From positions 162,819-226,818 of the forward strand of contig NZ_CDCG01000046.1 of assembly GCF_000819845.1 (NCBI RefSeq): 64,000 nt of DNA. The letters are read 5' to 3'. A program made the position numbers and the translations under genes. Origin of the DNA: Aeromonas enteropelogenes. GTDB lineage: Bacteria; Pseudomonadota; Gammaproteobacteria; Enterobacterales; Aeromonadaceae. The notes beneath the pieces were generated by a model. It ran no database searches, was not told the origin of the DNA, and worked only from the letters and a program-made list of their open reading frames with translations. Below are positions 20,001 through 29,812 of this stretch, piece by piece; position 1 is the first letter of the stretch, and each line of letters begins with the position of its first letter.

Positions 20001-20960
20001 ATGTTTCTCTACACCTTGCGTCGCATCAACCTGCTGCTCATCACCCTGCTGGCGCTGACCCTGGTCGCCTATCTGCTGGAGTATCGCCTCATCGGCCACG
20101 AGCTCAGTTTCTGGCGCGGCTATCCCGACTTCCTGCGCCGCATCCTGGCCGGCGATCTGGGGCTCTCCAGCGTCTCCGGGCTGCCGGTACTGGACGAGAT
20201 CCGCCACTACTTCCCCGCCACCCTGATCCTCTGCTTCGCGGCCTTTGCCATCTCGCTGCTGGTGGGGATTCCCCTTGGCACCCTGGCCGCCCTCTATCAG
20301 GGACGGGGGCTCGATCTCTCCATCATGACGGCGGGACTGATCGGCTATGCCGTCCCCGTGTTCTGGCTGGCCCTGCTGGTGGTGATGCTCTTCTCGCTGG
20401 ATCTCGGCTGGCTGCCTGCCTCCGGCCAGATCAGCCTGCTTTATGACGTGCCCACCATCACCGGCATCGCCCTGATCGATGTACTGCTGAGCCACGAACC
20501 CTGGCGGGAGGCGGCGCTGCACGATGCCCTGCGCCACCTCATTCTCCCCTCCCTGGTGCTGGCGGTAGTGCCCACCACCGAGGTGATCCGCCATGTGCGC
20601 AGCTCCCTCATCGACGTGATGAAGCAGAACTACATCAAGGCGGCGGCGAGCCGCGGCCTCTCCCGGGCCCAGATCGTCTGGCGTCATGGCCTGAAAAATG
20701 CCCTGCCCCCGGTGCTGCCCCTGCTCGGCCTGCAGCTTGGCAGCGTGCTCACCTCCGCCATGATCACCGAGGTGGTGTTCGAGTGGCACGGCATTGGCCG
20801 CTGGCTCATCAGCAGCATCGCCCTGCAGGACTACGCCGCCATTCGCGGCGCTACCCTGGTGGTGGCCAGTTTCGTGATTTTCATCAGCGTCAGCACCGAG
20901 TTGCTGACCACCCTTATCTATCCGGCGAGGCGCAAAGAGTTGTATGCCAGACAAGATTGA
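20001..20960 (+). CDS. sapB: SapB, peptide ABC transporter permease
   Basis: A 319-residue DppB-like permease with about six transmembrane segments and the coupling motif (YIKAAASRGLSRAQIVWRHG). It starts two bases after the sapA stop with a ribosome site inside the sapA end (AGGGAG). Pairs with SapC. Confidence 0.94.
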   Translation: MFLYTLRRINLLLITLLALTLVAYLLEYRLIGHELSFWRGYPDFLRRILAGDLGLSSVSGLPVLDEIRHYFPATLILCFAAFAISLLVGIPLGTLAALYQGRGLDLSIMTAGLIGYAVPVFWLALLVVMLFSLDLGWLPASGQISLLYDVPTITGIALIDVLLSHEPWREAALHDALRHLILPSLVLAVVPTTEVIRHVRSSLIDVMKQNYIKAAASRGLSRAQIVWRHGLKNALPPVLPLLGLQLGSVLTSAMITEVVFEWHGIGRWLISSIALQDYAAIRGATLVVASFVIFISVSTELLTTLIYPARRKELYARQD

Positions 20961-20995
20961 ACGCGCTCATGGCGTAACCCGGAGCCAGGTATCCT

Positions 20996-21889
20996 ATGCA
21001 AGATAAATCGAACATCTATCCCGAGCTCAAGATCCTCTCCCCCATGGAGCAGACCTGGGCTGCCTATCGCCGCAATCCCCTGGCGATGGCGGGGCTCTGG
21101 TGCTTCCTGCTGCTGATCGCCATCACCCTGTTCGGACCGCTGCTGGTGCCCTACGGCATTGACGAGCAGCATCCCACCCACCTGTTGCTGGCCCCCTCCT
21201 GGTCCAACAACGGCAACATCGATTACTTCCTCGGCACCGACGATCTGGGCCGTGACATGCTCTCCCGCCTGGTGGTGGGCGCACGCCTCACCTTCGGTTA
21301 TGCACTGGTAGTAGTGGTCATCGCCCTGGTGGTGGGTTCGGCCATCGGCATCCTGGGGGGCATGAGCAAGGGGCTCAAATCGAGCGTGCTGCACCACCTG
21401 CTCGATACCCTGCTCTCCATCCCCTCCCTGCTGCTGGCGATCCTGGTGGTCGCCATCCTGGGGCCAGGCCTGTTCAACACCCTGATCGCCATCACGCTGG
21501 CGCTGATCCCCCCTTTCATCCGCGCCACCTACAACGCGGTGCACGCCGAGATGCAAAAGGAGTACATCACCGCAAGCCGCCTCGATGGTTCGCCCCCTTT
21601 CCGGATCATGCGCCTCGCCATCCTGCCCAATATCGTCGAAACCCTGGTGACCCAGACCACCCGTACCCTGTCGGCCGCCATCCTCGACATCTCGGCGGTG
21701 GGCTTTCTCGGTCTCGGCGCCCAGTCGCCGCAACCCGAGTGGGGGGCCATGCTCGGCGACTCGGGGGATCTCATCTACCTCGCCCCCTGGACCGTGACCC
21801 TGCCCGGCATCGCCATCCTGTTCAGCGTGCTGGTGACCAACCTGGTGGGGGAAGGCATTCGTGAGGCACTCAAGGAGGGGAATGACTGA
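20996..21889 (+). CDS. sapC: SapC, peptide ABC transporter permease
   Basis: A 297-residue DppC-like permease; coupling motif EYITASRLDGSPPFRIMRLAILP. Six predicted helices. Its stop codon overlaps the start of a 27-codon ORF (TGATG), which in turn overlaps sapD. Confidence 0.94.
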   Translation: MQDKSNIYPELKILSPMEQTWAAYRRNPLAMAGLWCFLLLIAITLFGPLLVPYGIDEQHPTHLLLAPSWSNNGNIDYFLGTDDLGRDMLSRLVVGARLTFGYALVVVVIALVVGSAIGILGGMSKGLKSSVLHHLLDTLLSIPSLLLAILVVAILGPGLFNTLIAITLALIPPFIRATYNAVHAEMQKEYITASRLDGSPPFRIMRLAILPNIVETLVTQTTRTLSAAILDISAVGFLGLGAQSPQPEWGAMLGDSGDLIYLAPWTVTLPGIAILFSVLVTNLVGEGIREALKEGND

Positions 21890-21972
21890 TGCATCCCCTG
21901 TTCGATAACGCCCATGTCAGCACCGGCGCCGTGGCGCGCCCAGTGCCACATCGTCATGAGGAAGGTCACTGA
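21889..21972 (+). CDS. 27-residue ORF stitched between sapC and sapD
   Basis: An ORF of 27 codons starts at the ATG that overlaps the sapC stop (TGATG) and ends with a TGA that overlaps the sapD start, again TGATG. A GGAGGGG stretch lies just upstream as ribosome site. The product is His-rich (MHPLFDNAH at the start, PHRHEEGH at the end). I do not recognise it. The double overlap would serve to couple translation from sapC to sapD; whether the peptide has its own role is unknown. Confidence 0.55.
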   Translation: MHPLFDNAHVSTGAVARPVPHRHEEGH

Positions 21973-22970
21973 TGCCCCTGCTCGATATTCGCAATCTCAC
22001 CATCGAAATTGATACCCCACAGGGCAAGGTCAAGGCAGTGGACAAGGTGAGTCTGACCCTGGCCGAGGGAGAGATCCGCGGCCTGGTGGGAGAATCCGGC
22101 TCCGGCAAGAGTCTGGTGGCCAAGGTGATCGTCGGTATCCAGAAGGATAACTGGACGGTGCGCGCCGACCGGATGCGCTTCAACGACATGGACTTGCTGA
22201 CCATGGCCCCGCGGGAGCGGCGCCGCATCATGGGCCGCGAGATCGCCATGATCTTCCAGGATCCCATCAGTTGTCTCGATCCCTCCGAAGAGATAGGCAC
22301 CCAGCTCGAGGAGGCGATCCCGACCGACTCGTTCGAGGGGCAGTTCTGGCAGCGCTTCCAGTGGCGCAAGAAGAAGGCCATCGCCTTGCTCCACCGGGTC
22401 GGCGTCAAGGATCACCGCAAGGTGATGCGCGCCTACCCCCACGAATTGTCAGATGGCATGTGCCAGAAGGTGATGATCGCCATGGCGATTGCCAACCAGC
22501 CGCGCCTGCTGGTGGCCGACGAGCCCACCAGCGCCATGGAGTCCACCACTCACTCCCAGATCCTGCGGCTGCTGGACAAGATGAACAAGCTGGGCAACAC
22601 CACCATCCTTATCATCAGCAACGACATCGCCGCCATCGCCAACCTGACCGACACCATCAACGTGATGTACTGCGGCCAGATGGTGGAGGTGGGCACCCGG
22701 GAGCAGATCCTGGAGACCCCCCACCACCCCTATACCGACGCCCTGCTCAAATCCATCCCGGACTTTGACAAGCTGGTGCGCCACAAGTCGCGACTCGAAA
22801 CCCTGCCAGGGGTCATTCCGCCGCTGCAGCACCTGCCCATCGGCTGTCGCCTCGGCCCCCGCTGTCCCCACGCCCAGAAGCAGTGCGTACAGACCCCGCT
22901 GATGAGCAAGATCAAGGGCCATCAGTTCAGTTGCCACTTCCCGCTGAATATGGAAGAACCCAAGAAATGA
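21972..22970 (+). CDS. sapD: SapD, peptide ABC transporter ATPase
   Basis: A 332-residue DppD-like ATPase. Walker A GESGSGKS, Walker [14 protein letters not shown]. The ABC signature is unusual ([12 protein letters not shown] instead of LSGGQ), as is normal for SapD. The C-terminal Cys-rich tail ([15 protein letters not shown]) fits the iron-sulfur-type motif of oligopeptide transporter ATPases. In E. coli SapD is also needed for Trk potassium uptake. Confidence 0.94.
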   Translation: MPLLDIRNLTIEIDTPQGKVKAVDKVSLTLAEGEIRGLVGESGSGKSLVAKVIVGIQKDNWTVRADRMRFNDMDLLTMAPRERRRIMGREIAMIFQDPISCLDPSEEIGTQLEEAIPTDSFEGQFWQRFQWRKKKAIALLHRVGVKDHRKVMRAYPHELSDGMCQKVMIAMAIANQPRLLVADEPTSAMESTTHSQILRLLDKMNKLGNTTILIISNDIAAIANLTDTINVMYCGQMVEVGTREQILETPHHPYTDALLKSIPDFDKLVRHKSRLETLPGVIPPLQHLPIGCRLGPRCPHAQKQCVQTPLMSKIKGHQFSCHFPLNMEEPKK

Positions 22971-23794
22971 GCCTGACCGTCAACCTTCCCCCGCAAGCGG
23001 CCCAGCAGGAACTCGAACCCTCCCTGTTGCAGGTCAGGGGCCTGTGCAAGACCTATCAGAACCGCACCGGCCTGTTCCGGCGCCAGGCGGTGGAAGCCAT
23101 CAAGCCCCTCTCGTTTGACCTTGAAGTGGGCCAGACCCTGGCCATCGTCGGCGAGGCCGGCTCCGGCAAGAGCACCCTGGCGCGCATTCTCGCTGGCATG
23201 ATAGAACCCAGCGGCGGCGAGATCGCCATCAATGGCCAGCGGATGGTGCACGGCGACTACCAGACCCGCTGCAAGCTGCTGCGGATGATCTTCCAGGACC
23301 CCAACTCCTCCCTCAACCGCAAGATCCGGGTCGGCCAGATCCTGGAGACCCCGCTGCGTCTCAACACCGAGATGACGGAGGAGGAGCGGCAGGACAAGGT
23401 GATCCAGACCCTGCGCATGGTGGGCATGCTGCCGGATCACGCCCTCTTCTACCCCCAGATGCTCTCCGCCGGTCAGCAGCAGCGAGTGGCGCTGGCGCGG
23501 GCCCTCATTCTCAATCCCAAAATCGTGGTGGCGGACGAAGCGCTCTCTACCCTGGATATCTCGGTGCGCTCCCAGATCATCAACCTGCTGCTGGAGATGC
23601 AGGAGACCATGGGGCTCAGCTATGTGCTGGTGGCCAACGACCTGGGGGTGGTGAGCCACATCAGTGACGAGGTGCTGGTGATGCATGAGGGACGCGTGGT
23701 GGAGCGTGGCAAGACGCTCAAGGTATTCGCCGATCCCCAGCACGAGGTGACTCGCCGCCTCATTCAAAACTACGACAACGAATACCGTCGATAG
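22967..23794 (+). CDS. sapF: SapF, peptide ABC transporter ATPase
   Basis: A 275-residue DppF-like ATPase with Walker [10 protein letters not shown], signature [15 protein letters not shown] and Walker [14 protein letters not shown]. The start overlaps the sapD stop (ATGA). Last gene of the operon before a strong terminator. Confidence 0.94.
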   Translation: MSLTVNLPPQAAQQELEPSLLQVRGLCKTYQNRTGLFRRQAVEAIKPLSFDLEVGQTLAIVGEAGSGKSTLARILAGMIEPSGGEIAINGQRMVHGDYQTRCKLLRMIFQDPNSSLNRKIRVGQILETPLRLNTEMTEEERQDKVIQTLRMVGMLPDHALFYPQMLSAGQQQRVALARALILNPKIVVADEALSTLDISVRSQIINLLLEMQETMGLSYVLVANDLGVVSHISDEVLVMHEGRVVERGKTLKVFADPQHEVTRRLIQNYDNEYRR

Positions 23795-23811
23795 CCTTTT
23801 CCCTTGCGGAT

Positions 23812-23844
23812 AAAAAAAGCCCACTGCATGCAGTGGGCTTTTTG
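23812..23844. terminator. bidirectional terminator between sapF and htpG
   Basis: Perfect hairpin (AAAAAGCCCACTGCATG and its complement) with A-run and T-run on either side, between convergent sapF and htpG. Confidence 0.92.
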
Positions 23845-23858
23845 TTGATGCTTGCCGC

Positions 23859-25772
23859 TTAGGCTTGCAGCAGCAGACGGTTGATGCGGGAGACGAAGCT
23901 CGCCGGATCGTTCAGCCCGCCCTGCTCGGCCAGCTGGGCCTGTTCGTGTAGCAGGGTGACCCACTCGCCAAACAGCGCCTCGTCTTCGATGGTGTCGAGC
24001 TTCTTCACCAGAGCGTGGTCGGGGTTGAGCTCCAGAATGTACTTCTGCTCCGGCACCGGCTGACCGGCCGCGCGCATCAGCTTGATCATCTGGGTGCTCA
24101 TGCCGTAGGCGTCGGTAACGATGCAGGAGGGGGAGTCGGTCAGACGGTGGGTGACACGCACCTCTTTCACTGCATCGCCCAGGCTCTTCTTGACCCGCTC
24201 AACCAGGCCGGCGTTGGCCTTCTCGGCCTCCTCCTGCGCCTGCTTGGAGGCTTCGTCTTCCAGATCGCCGAGATCCAGCTCGCCACGGGTAACGGAGATG
24301 AGCTGCTTGCCGTCGAACTCGGTCAGGTGGCTCATCAGCCACTCGTCGACCCGCTCCCACATCAGCAGCACTTCGACACCCTTCTTGCGGAAGATCTCGA
24401 GGTGCGGGCTGTTCTTGGCCGCGGCATAGGAGTCGGCGGTGATGTAGTAGATCTTCTGCTGGCCTTCCTTCATGCGGCCAACGTAATCCTCGAGCGAAAC
24501 GGTCTGGGCTTCGCCTTCGCCGGCGGTGCTGGCAAAGCGCAACAGCTTGGCGATCTCTTCGCGGTTGGCGTAATCCTCGGCCGGGCCCTCTTTGAGCACA
24601 TTGCCGAACTCTTTCCAGAACTTGGCGTACTTCTCGGCGTCATCCTTGGCCAGCTTGGAGAGCATGGTCAGCACCCGCTTGGAGCAGGCCTTGCGCAGGG
24701 AGGCGGTCACCTTGTTGTCCTGCAGGATCTCGCGGCTCACGTTGAGCGGCAGATCGTTGGAGTCCAGCACCCCTTTGACGAAGCGCAGGTAGGTCGGCAT
24801 AAACTGCTCGGCGTCGTCCATGATGAAGACGCGCTGCACGTAGAGCTTCAAGCCATGCTTCTGTTCGCGGTTGTAGAGATCGAACGGTGCACGGGCCGGC
24901 ACGTAGAGCAGGCTGGTGTACTCCTGAGCCCCTTCCACCCGGTTGTGACCCCACAGCAGCGGATCTTCGAAGTCGTGGGCGACGTGCTTGTAGAACTCCT
25001 GATACTCCTCATCCTTGATGTCTTTCGGGTTGCGGGTCCACAGAGCGGTGGCACGGTTGACCTGCTCCCACTCGCCCGGGGTGCCGACGATGGTCTCGCC
25101 ATCTTCTTCCCGATCCGGGGTGCCTTCTTTATACATCTCCACCGGCACGCTGATGTGGTCGGAATACTTGCCTACCACGGAGCGCAGGCGCCAGTCGTCG
25201 AGGAACTCGTCCTCTTCGGCGCGCAGGTGCAGGATGACGTCGGTACCGCGACCCTCTTTGGTCACGTCAGCCACGGTAAAGGAGCCTTCCCCTTCCGATT
25301 CCCACTGTACGCCCTGGCTCGGCTCGGTACCGGCAGCGCGGGAGACCACGGTCACCTTGTCGGCGACGATGAAGGCGGAGTAGAAACCTACCCCGAACTG
25401 ACCGATCAGCTGGGAATCCTTGCCCTGATCACCGGAGAGGTTCTTGAAAAATTCGGCGGTGCCGGATTTGGCGATGGTACCCAGATGCTCGATCACCTGA
25501 TCCCGGGTCATGCCGATCCCGTTATCGGAGATGGTCAGGGTACGCTTCTCTTTGTCCACCACCAGGCGCACACGCAACTGGCCGTCGTTTTCGAACAAAG
25601 AGGCATCGGAGAGCGCCTTGAAGCGCAGCTTGTCCGCCGCATCGGAGGCGTTGGAGATAAGCTCGCGCAGGAATACTTCTTTGTTGGAGTAGAGGCTGTG
25701 GGCCATCAGGCTCAACAGTTGTTTGACTTCAGTTTGAAAGCCGTGGGTTTCGGCATGAACACTTTGGGTCAT
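23859..25772 (-). CDS. htpG: HtpG, Hsp90 chaperone
   Basis: A 637-residue cytosolic chaperone. The N-terminal GHKL ATPase domain shows [24 protein letters not shown] and [17 protein letters not shown]; middle and C-terminal dimerisation domains follow at normal length. The ATG at 25772 ([20 protein letters not shown]) is the family start. Sits beside recR as in E. coli, though transcribed as a separate unit with its own 168-base leader. Confidence 0.97.
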   Translation of the reverse strand: MTQSVHAETHGFQTEVKQLLSLMAHSLYSNKEVFLRELISNASDAADKLRFKALSDASLFENDGQLRVRLVVDKEKRTLTISDNGIGMTRDQVIEHLGTIAKSGTAEFFKNLSGDQGKDSQLIGQFGVGFYSAFIVADKVTVVSRAAGTEPSQGVQWESEGEGSFTVADVTKEGRGTDVILHLRAEEDEFLDDWRLRSVVGKYSDHISVPVEMYKEGTPDREEDGETIVGTPGEWEQVNRATALWTRNPKDIKDEEYQEFYKHVAHDFEDPLLWGHNRVEGAQEYTSLLYVPARAPFDLYNREQKHGLKLYVQRVFIMDDAEQFMPTYLRFVKGVLDSNDLPLNVSREILQDNKVTASLRKACSKRVLTMLSKLAKDDAEKYAKFWKEFGNVLKEGPAEDYANREEIAKLLRFASTAGEGEAQTVSLEDYVGRMKEGQQKIYYITADSYAAAKNSPHLEIFRKKGVEVLLMWERVDEWLMSHLTEFDGKQLISVTRGELDLGDLEDEASKQAQEEAEKANAGLVERVKKSLGDAVKEVRVTHRLTDSPSCIVTDAYGMSTQMIKLMRAAGQPVPEQKYILELNPDHALVKKLDTIEDEALFGEWVTLLHEQAQLAEQGGLNDPASFVSRINRLLLQA

Positions 25773-25940
25773 GGACCAATCCTCAGAAACATCGGGTTGA
25801 ACATACGCCCAACCTAGATGGGGACGGCCGATCAAATATCAAGGGGCGAGTGTGCAATCTGCCTCACTCGCCCCTCTTTTTCCGTTCGATTGCCGATTTT
25901 TCGGCCAATACGTGTCGCCACCAACAGGCGGCCAGCGGGC

Positions 25941-26543
25941 TTAAGTCAGGCGCTGGCGCCCCATCAGGGAGTGGGAGAGTGTAGTGCCATCCACCAGCTC
26001 CAGTTCGCCCCCCACCGGCACCCCGTGGGCGATGCGGCTCACCTCGACACCGGCCGCACGAGCCATGTCGGCGATATACCAGGCGGTGGCATCCCCTTCG
26101 ATGGTGGGGTTGGTGGCGAGGATAAGCTCGCTGATGGCCTCCTCTTTCAGGCGCCGCTCCAGAATGTCGAGCCCCAATTCCTCGGGGCCTATGCCATCGA
26201 GGGGCGACAGGTGGCCCATCAGCACGAAGTAGCGACCGGAAAACTGGCCGGTCTGCTCGATGGCCGCCACGTCCGCCGGGCTCTCTACCACGCACAGCAA
26301 ACCATTCTCTTCGCGCTTGGGATTGGCGCAGATATCGCAGCGATCATTTTCGGTAAAGGTGCGGCAGTAGCTGCAGTGCCCGATCTCGGTCAGCGCCCGA
26401 CTGAGCAGCTGGGCCAACCGCAAGCCACCGCTGCGCTCGCGCTCGAGCAGGGTGAACGCCATGCGCTGGGCGGACTTGGGGCCCACCCCGGGGAGCACCT
26501 GCAGGGCTTTCATCATCTCATCGAGCAGGGGACTGAATTTCAT
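25941..26543 (-). CDS. recR: RecR, recombination mediator
   Basis: A 200-residue protein of the RecFOR pathway that helps load RecA on gapped DNA. The helix-hairpin-helix ([14 protein letters not shown]), the four-Cys zinc site ([16 protein letters not shown]) and the Toprim domain ([40 protein letters not shown]) are all present. The usual upstream partners ybaB and dnaX are not here; instead there is an 800-base stretch without a recognisable gene. Confidence 0.95.
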   Translation of the reverse strand: MKFSPLLDEMMKALQVLPGVGPKSAQRMAFTLLERERSGGLRLAQLLSRALTEIGHCSYCRTFTENDRCDICANPKREENGLLCVVESPADVAAIEQTGQFSGRYFVLMGHLSPLDGIGPEELGLDILERRLKEEAISELILATNPTIEGDATAWYIADMARAAGVEVSRIAHGVPVGGELELVDGTTLSHSLMGRQRLT

Positions 26544-27365
26544 GGGCTAAGTATCCTTTGAGGCTGTATCGGCTGGAGATGCTGTGCTCTGCTCCCGAGG
26601 GAGCCTGACTACCCGGCCGAACCAATCTTGTTGGCGCAGGACTATACCCGAGCCGGCTCCGAGCGCCAATGACCTTCTGGCCTCCATTGCCCTGGCCGTA
26701 GTCTCTCCTTGCGCAGCACTCTGCCCTCACACTCTGCGCCAACTCTCTGCGCAACGCCCCGAACCGGAGCGCGGGGCCGGCTCGTCAGCATGCGATGCTC
26801 GCAGCTCTTGTCAGTCAGCAGCCGATATTCAGTATTTGCTATTCGCACTTTAATTCCGGGTCGTAGCGCAGTCGATGGCGCACGTTGTCACGCCATAGAC
26901 CGGCTGCACCACCAGGCTGGCTGGGATAAACCCGATACGCTGGATAGAAATCGCTGCCAATGTCATTAAACATGACACAAACCACCAATCGAGAAATTTA
27001 CGCGGAGTTTAAAACCGCAAAACCCATAAAGATCGATTTAATATCTCACTTTGTTTACCACTAACAGACCAACTGATAACATAAATAAAACACAAGCAGT
27101 CAGATACACCAGCAATGGCATTCATGACTGTCTGAACTGGCAAAAGAGACTGAGGAAATAAAGGCTCGCAGGCCGACATGGATAACAGTCCCCTTTATCA
27201 CAGCAGGCGCCGATCAGTATCCAAGTTGCTATCGGCTGCCAATAAGGACGTTATCCCGACACAGAGATTCACGCAGGACATCCCCTGGATGTGGGATGCC
27301 AAATGACCTTGCCCCTTGATAGAGGGCAACCCTTTTTCTCTATTTCACGGAAGAAATGGCACATC
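26544..27365. other. intergenic stretch between divergent recR and alr
   Basis: I see no convincing gene in these 820 bases; ORFs on both strands are short, overlap and lack ribosome sites. The right half is AT-richer and probably holds the alr promoter. The left part contains a small hairpin (GCTCCCGAGGGAGC) near 26590. Since ybaB-dnaX (normally upstream of recR) and dnaB (normally upstream of alr) are absent, this may be a rearrangement junction. Confidence 0.5.
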
Positions 27366-28487
27366 ATGAACACTGTTACCGCCAGCATCGATCTGGATGC
27401 CTTGCAACACAACTTTGCCGTGGTACGGCGCCATGCCCCCCACAGCAAGATCATCGCGGTCCTCAAGGCCAATGCCTATGGCCATGGCCTGCTGCCGGTC
27501 GCCCATGCCCTGGCCCGGGCCGATGCCTATGCGGTGGCCAGGGTCGAGGAGGCCCTGGTACTGCGCGCCAACGGCTTCACCAAGCCCATCCTGGTGCTGG
27601 GGGGATTCTTCTCGGCAGAGGCACTTCCCCTGCTGGCGGCCCACGATCTGCAAACCACCATCCACACCCGCGAGCAGCTGGCGCTGCTCGAGCAGGCCCA
27701 CCTGCCCGCTCCCATCAAGGTCTGGCTCAAGCTCGATACCGGGATGAACCGGCTGGGGCTGCGCGCCGAAGAGCTGCCCGCCTTTATCGAGCGGCTCACC
27801 CGTTGCAAGAATGTGGTACAGCCTTTCAATCTCATGACCCACTTCAGCCAGTCCGATGAGCAGGATGGGCCGGCCACCCAGTTGCAGATAGCGGAGTTCA
27901 ACCGCCTCACCGCCCATCTGCCGGGCGAGCGAGCCATGGCCAACTCGGCAGGGATCCTGGCCTGGCCGGATTCACGCAGTGACTGGATCCGACCCGGACT
28001 CATGCTCTATGGCGCCTCTCCGTTTGGTGGGCAACTGGCCAGCGAGCACGATCTGCGCCCGGTGATGACCCTCAAGAGTCAGCTTATCGCCACCCGGGCA
28101 TGCAAGCAGGGAGAAAACGTCGGCTATGGCGGCCACTGGGTGGCCCCTCATGACACCATCCTCGGTGTGGTCGCTGTCGGCTATGGGGACGGTTATCCGC
28201 GCATGGCGCCCGAGGGCACCCCTGTGCTGGTCAATGATCGTCGGGTGCCCATTGTCGGTCGTGTCTCCATGGACATGATCACGGTCGATCTTGGCCCCGG
28301 GGCCCGCGACAAGAGTGGTGACGAGGTAACCTTGTGGGGGGAAGGACTGCCGGTGGAACAGGTGGCCGAGAAGATAGGCACTATCCCCTACGAGCTGCTG
28401 ACCCGGCTCACCGCGCGGGTCTTTATCAAGCTCAGACGCGCCGGTGAACAGGCCCCTTCACTGGTCGAGGCTAGGCGGGTTGCCTGA
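27366..28487 (+). CDS. alr: alanine racemase
   Basis: A 373-residue PLP enzyme that makes D-alanine for peptidoglycan. The PLP lysine lies in AVLKANAYGHG and the second catalytic residue, a tyrosine, in GVVAVGYGDGYPRM. Start at 27366 (MNTVTASIDLDALQHNF) chosen because the family begins there and GGAAGAAATGG lies upstream. Confidence 0.96.
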   Translation: MNTVTASIDLDALQHNFAVVRRHAPHSKIIAVLKANAYGHGLLPVAHALARADAYAVARVEEALVLRANGFTKPILVLGGFFSAEALPLLAAHDLQTTIHTREQLALLEQAHLPAPIKVWLKLDTGMNRLGLRAEELPAFIERLTRCKNVVQPFNLMTHFSQSDEQDGPATQLQIAEFNRLTAHLPGERAMANSAGILAWPDSRSDWIRPGLMLYGASPFGGQLASEHDLRPVMTLKSQLIATRACKQGENVGYGGHWVAPHDTILGVVAVGYGDGYPRMAPEGTPVLVNDRRVPIVGRVSMDMITVDLGPGARDKSGDEVTLWGEGLPVEQVAEKIGTIPYELLTRLTARVFIKLRRAGEQAPSLVEARRVA

Positions 28488-28555
28488 TGACATGCACTCA
28501 CCGGCACCTGTCCGTTTTCCCGCCAGGATTTGCGCAGTACGAGAAACGCCAGAAA

Positions 28556-28586
28556 GCAAAAAGCCCGACCATCAGGTCGGGCTTTG
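28556..28586. terminator. terminator after alr / original tRNA-Ser terminator
   Basis: Hairpin AAGCCCGACC ATCA GGTCGGGCTT with A and T tracts on both sides. An identical hairpin follows the second tRNA-Ser gene at 58.3 kb, so this one was the terminator of the tRNA-Ser gene before the island separated them. It now serves alr. Confidence 0.85.
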
Positions 28587-28588
28587 CA

Positions 28589-28619
28589 ATTTGGCGGTGA
28601 GGGAGGGATTCGAACCCTC
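28589..28619 (-). repeat. left attachment site: 31-bp copy of the tRNA-Ser 3' end
   Basis: Thirty-one bases identical to 40723-40753, including the last 28 bases of tRNA-Ser(GGA) (T-arm and acceptor with CCA). Beyond the repeat the tRNA sequence stops here. Together the two copies mark the ends of an integrated element between them. Confidence 0.92.
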
Positions 28620-28682
28620 ACTTTTGGATATCACAGCACAAACATAACCTTTACATTCAATGACTTACGGCAAAATTGTCTA

Positions 28683-28796
28683 CTATAAAAACAGCGAAAT
28701 TGACTCAAGCTCTTGCCATGAGTTTTCTATATCCTTTATAAAGAGAAACTCTGGAATGTCAAGAACATGAACATGCTTTCTAACTATCGGAATCAT
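28683..28796 (-). CDS. 37-residue ORF of a partial sixth cassette
   Basis: An ATG at 28796 preceded by AGAGGAAACGATAAC (a fair ribosome site) opens a 37-codon frame (MIPIVRKHVHVLDIPEFLF at the start). It lies just beyond the last attC, where the next cassette gene would start, and no attC follows before the island end 60 bases on. It may be the front of a longer cassette gene cut off when the island boundary formed. Not recognised. Confidence 0.4.
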   Translation of the reverse strand: MIPIVRKHVHVLDIPEFLFIKDIENSWQELESISLFL

Positions 28797-28855
28797 GTTA
28801 TCGTTTCCTCTAAATGGCGAATCGATTCACGTCCTCGCGAACTCCTGCTTTGCGG

Positions 28856-28978
28856 TAACGCCCGGTTAAGGGGCAGACATCGCCACTACCAAGCCTCCGC
28901 ATAACACCGTAATCACAAAAACCAACGCATAATAAAAATGCCACACGTTGGCTGTCCCTCTTGAACCGTTTGTTAGGC
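28856..28978 (-). repeat. attC of cassette 5, VCR-like, about 123 bp
   Basis: On the minus strand it starts GCCTAACAAACGGTTCAAGA and ends GCCCCTTAACCGGGCGTTA. Length and end sequences resemble the Vibrio cholerae repeat class of attC (which begins TAACAAACGCCTCAAGAGGG and ends in GGGCGTTA), unlike the 57-83-bp attC sites in the rest of the array. The outermost core on its left is GTTACC, not a consensus core, so the left junction may be damaged. Confidence 0.88.
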
Positions 28979-28980
28979 AC

Positions 28981-29595
28981 TTACTGCTGGCTACGTAATC
29001 GTTCAATTTCTGTTTTAATTTCTCGGATAACTAATTCAGTATCTATTCGTTGAAGATTATCTTTTATATGAGTTTCAAGTAATGGATCGGTTTTTAGATT
29101 AACTGTAAAAACCACAGTATTTTCATCAACTTTCTCTTTCGTTGTATTTTCTATTAAAAAACCATCCATATTCCATGCATCAATAACCCTATCTACATTC
29201 CTATCAATCACTTTTTCACGCTGAAGTGGTTCTGATAGGTAAGAAACTATCGATTCATGCATGTCAGATTGCTTCCAAGCTTCCTTGATCGACTCACCTA
29301 TTGTATTTTTTAAAAGCCATAATCCTGTAGCAGTCAGCACTGCTTCGATAATGATGCTACCTTTTTCAATACGCTCAATGTAGTAAGCGTCAATATGATT
29401 GAGGGGGCCTTTCAATCGGTCTTGAAGAGATTGTTTTTCTGATTTAGTAATGTTGCTATGGTTTATTAAAAAGAAGACTTCTTGATATTGAATCTCTCGA
29501 AGTAACGTGGAGAACTTTTTAAGTATTGAGCGGAAAGTACGGTCTGAAACAGGATCTAATGTTGGATGATATATTTTAAATTTGATATTTTTCAT
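28981..29595 (-). CDS. integron cassette 5 gene, unknown protein
   Basis: A 204-residue protein I do not recognise. A central apolar stretch (GSIIIEAVLTATGLWLLKNTIG) could be a membrane or buried helix; the C-terminal part ends in a charged helix (IREIKTEIERLRSQQ). The stop codon lies two bases from attC. Unlike the neighbours it has a 145-base leader, and that leader contains a possible promoter of its own: TTGACA at 29723-29718, 17 bases, then GAGAAT. Self-promoted cassettes are often toxin-antitoxin or defence genes; no function can be read from this sequence. Confidence 0.75.
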   Translation of the reverse strand: MKNIKFKIYHPTLDPVSDRTFRSILKKFSTLLREIQYQEVFFLINHSNITKSEKQSLQDRLKGPLNHIDAYYIERIEKGSIIIEAVLTATGLWLLKNTIGESIKEAWKQSDMHESIVSYLSEPLQREKVIDRNVDRVIDAWNMDGFLIENTTKEKVDENTVVFTVNLKTDPLLETHIKDNLQRIDTELVIREIKTEIERLRSQQ

Positions 29596-29734
29596 TGTAA
29601 TTTGGGGCTAGAGTCCAGGCTTCTACCTTTTGGTCAGTAGAATTTTATCACTGTCATTTACATGTCAGCGGCTCTGAACCGCGTAGCCGTCTCCATTCTC
29701 TAAAAATTTATAACTTATGTCAACAACGGATTGT

Positions 29735-29807
29735 GCCTAACGCCGCGCTCTGCGGCAAATTTGGAGCGCTGCGGAAAATTTGTCCGACAGCAGCGCCTTG
29801 TTAGATG
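29735..29807 (-). repeat. attC of cassette 4, 73 bp
   Basis: Minus strand CATCTAAC ... GTTAGGC, with internal complementary arms (GGCGCTGCTGTCGGACAAAT against AAATTTGCCGCAGAGCGC). The first bases complement the start of cassette 4 (TTAGATG). Confidence 0.92.
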
Positions 29808-29812
29808 ACTTT

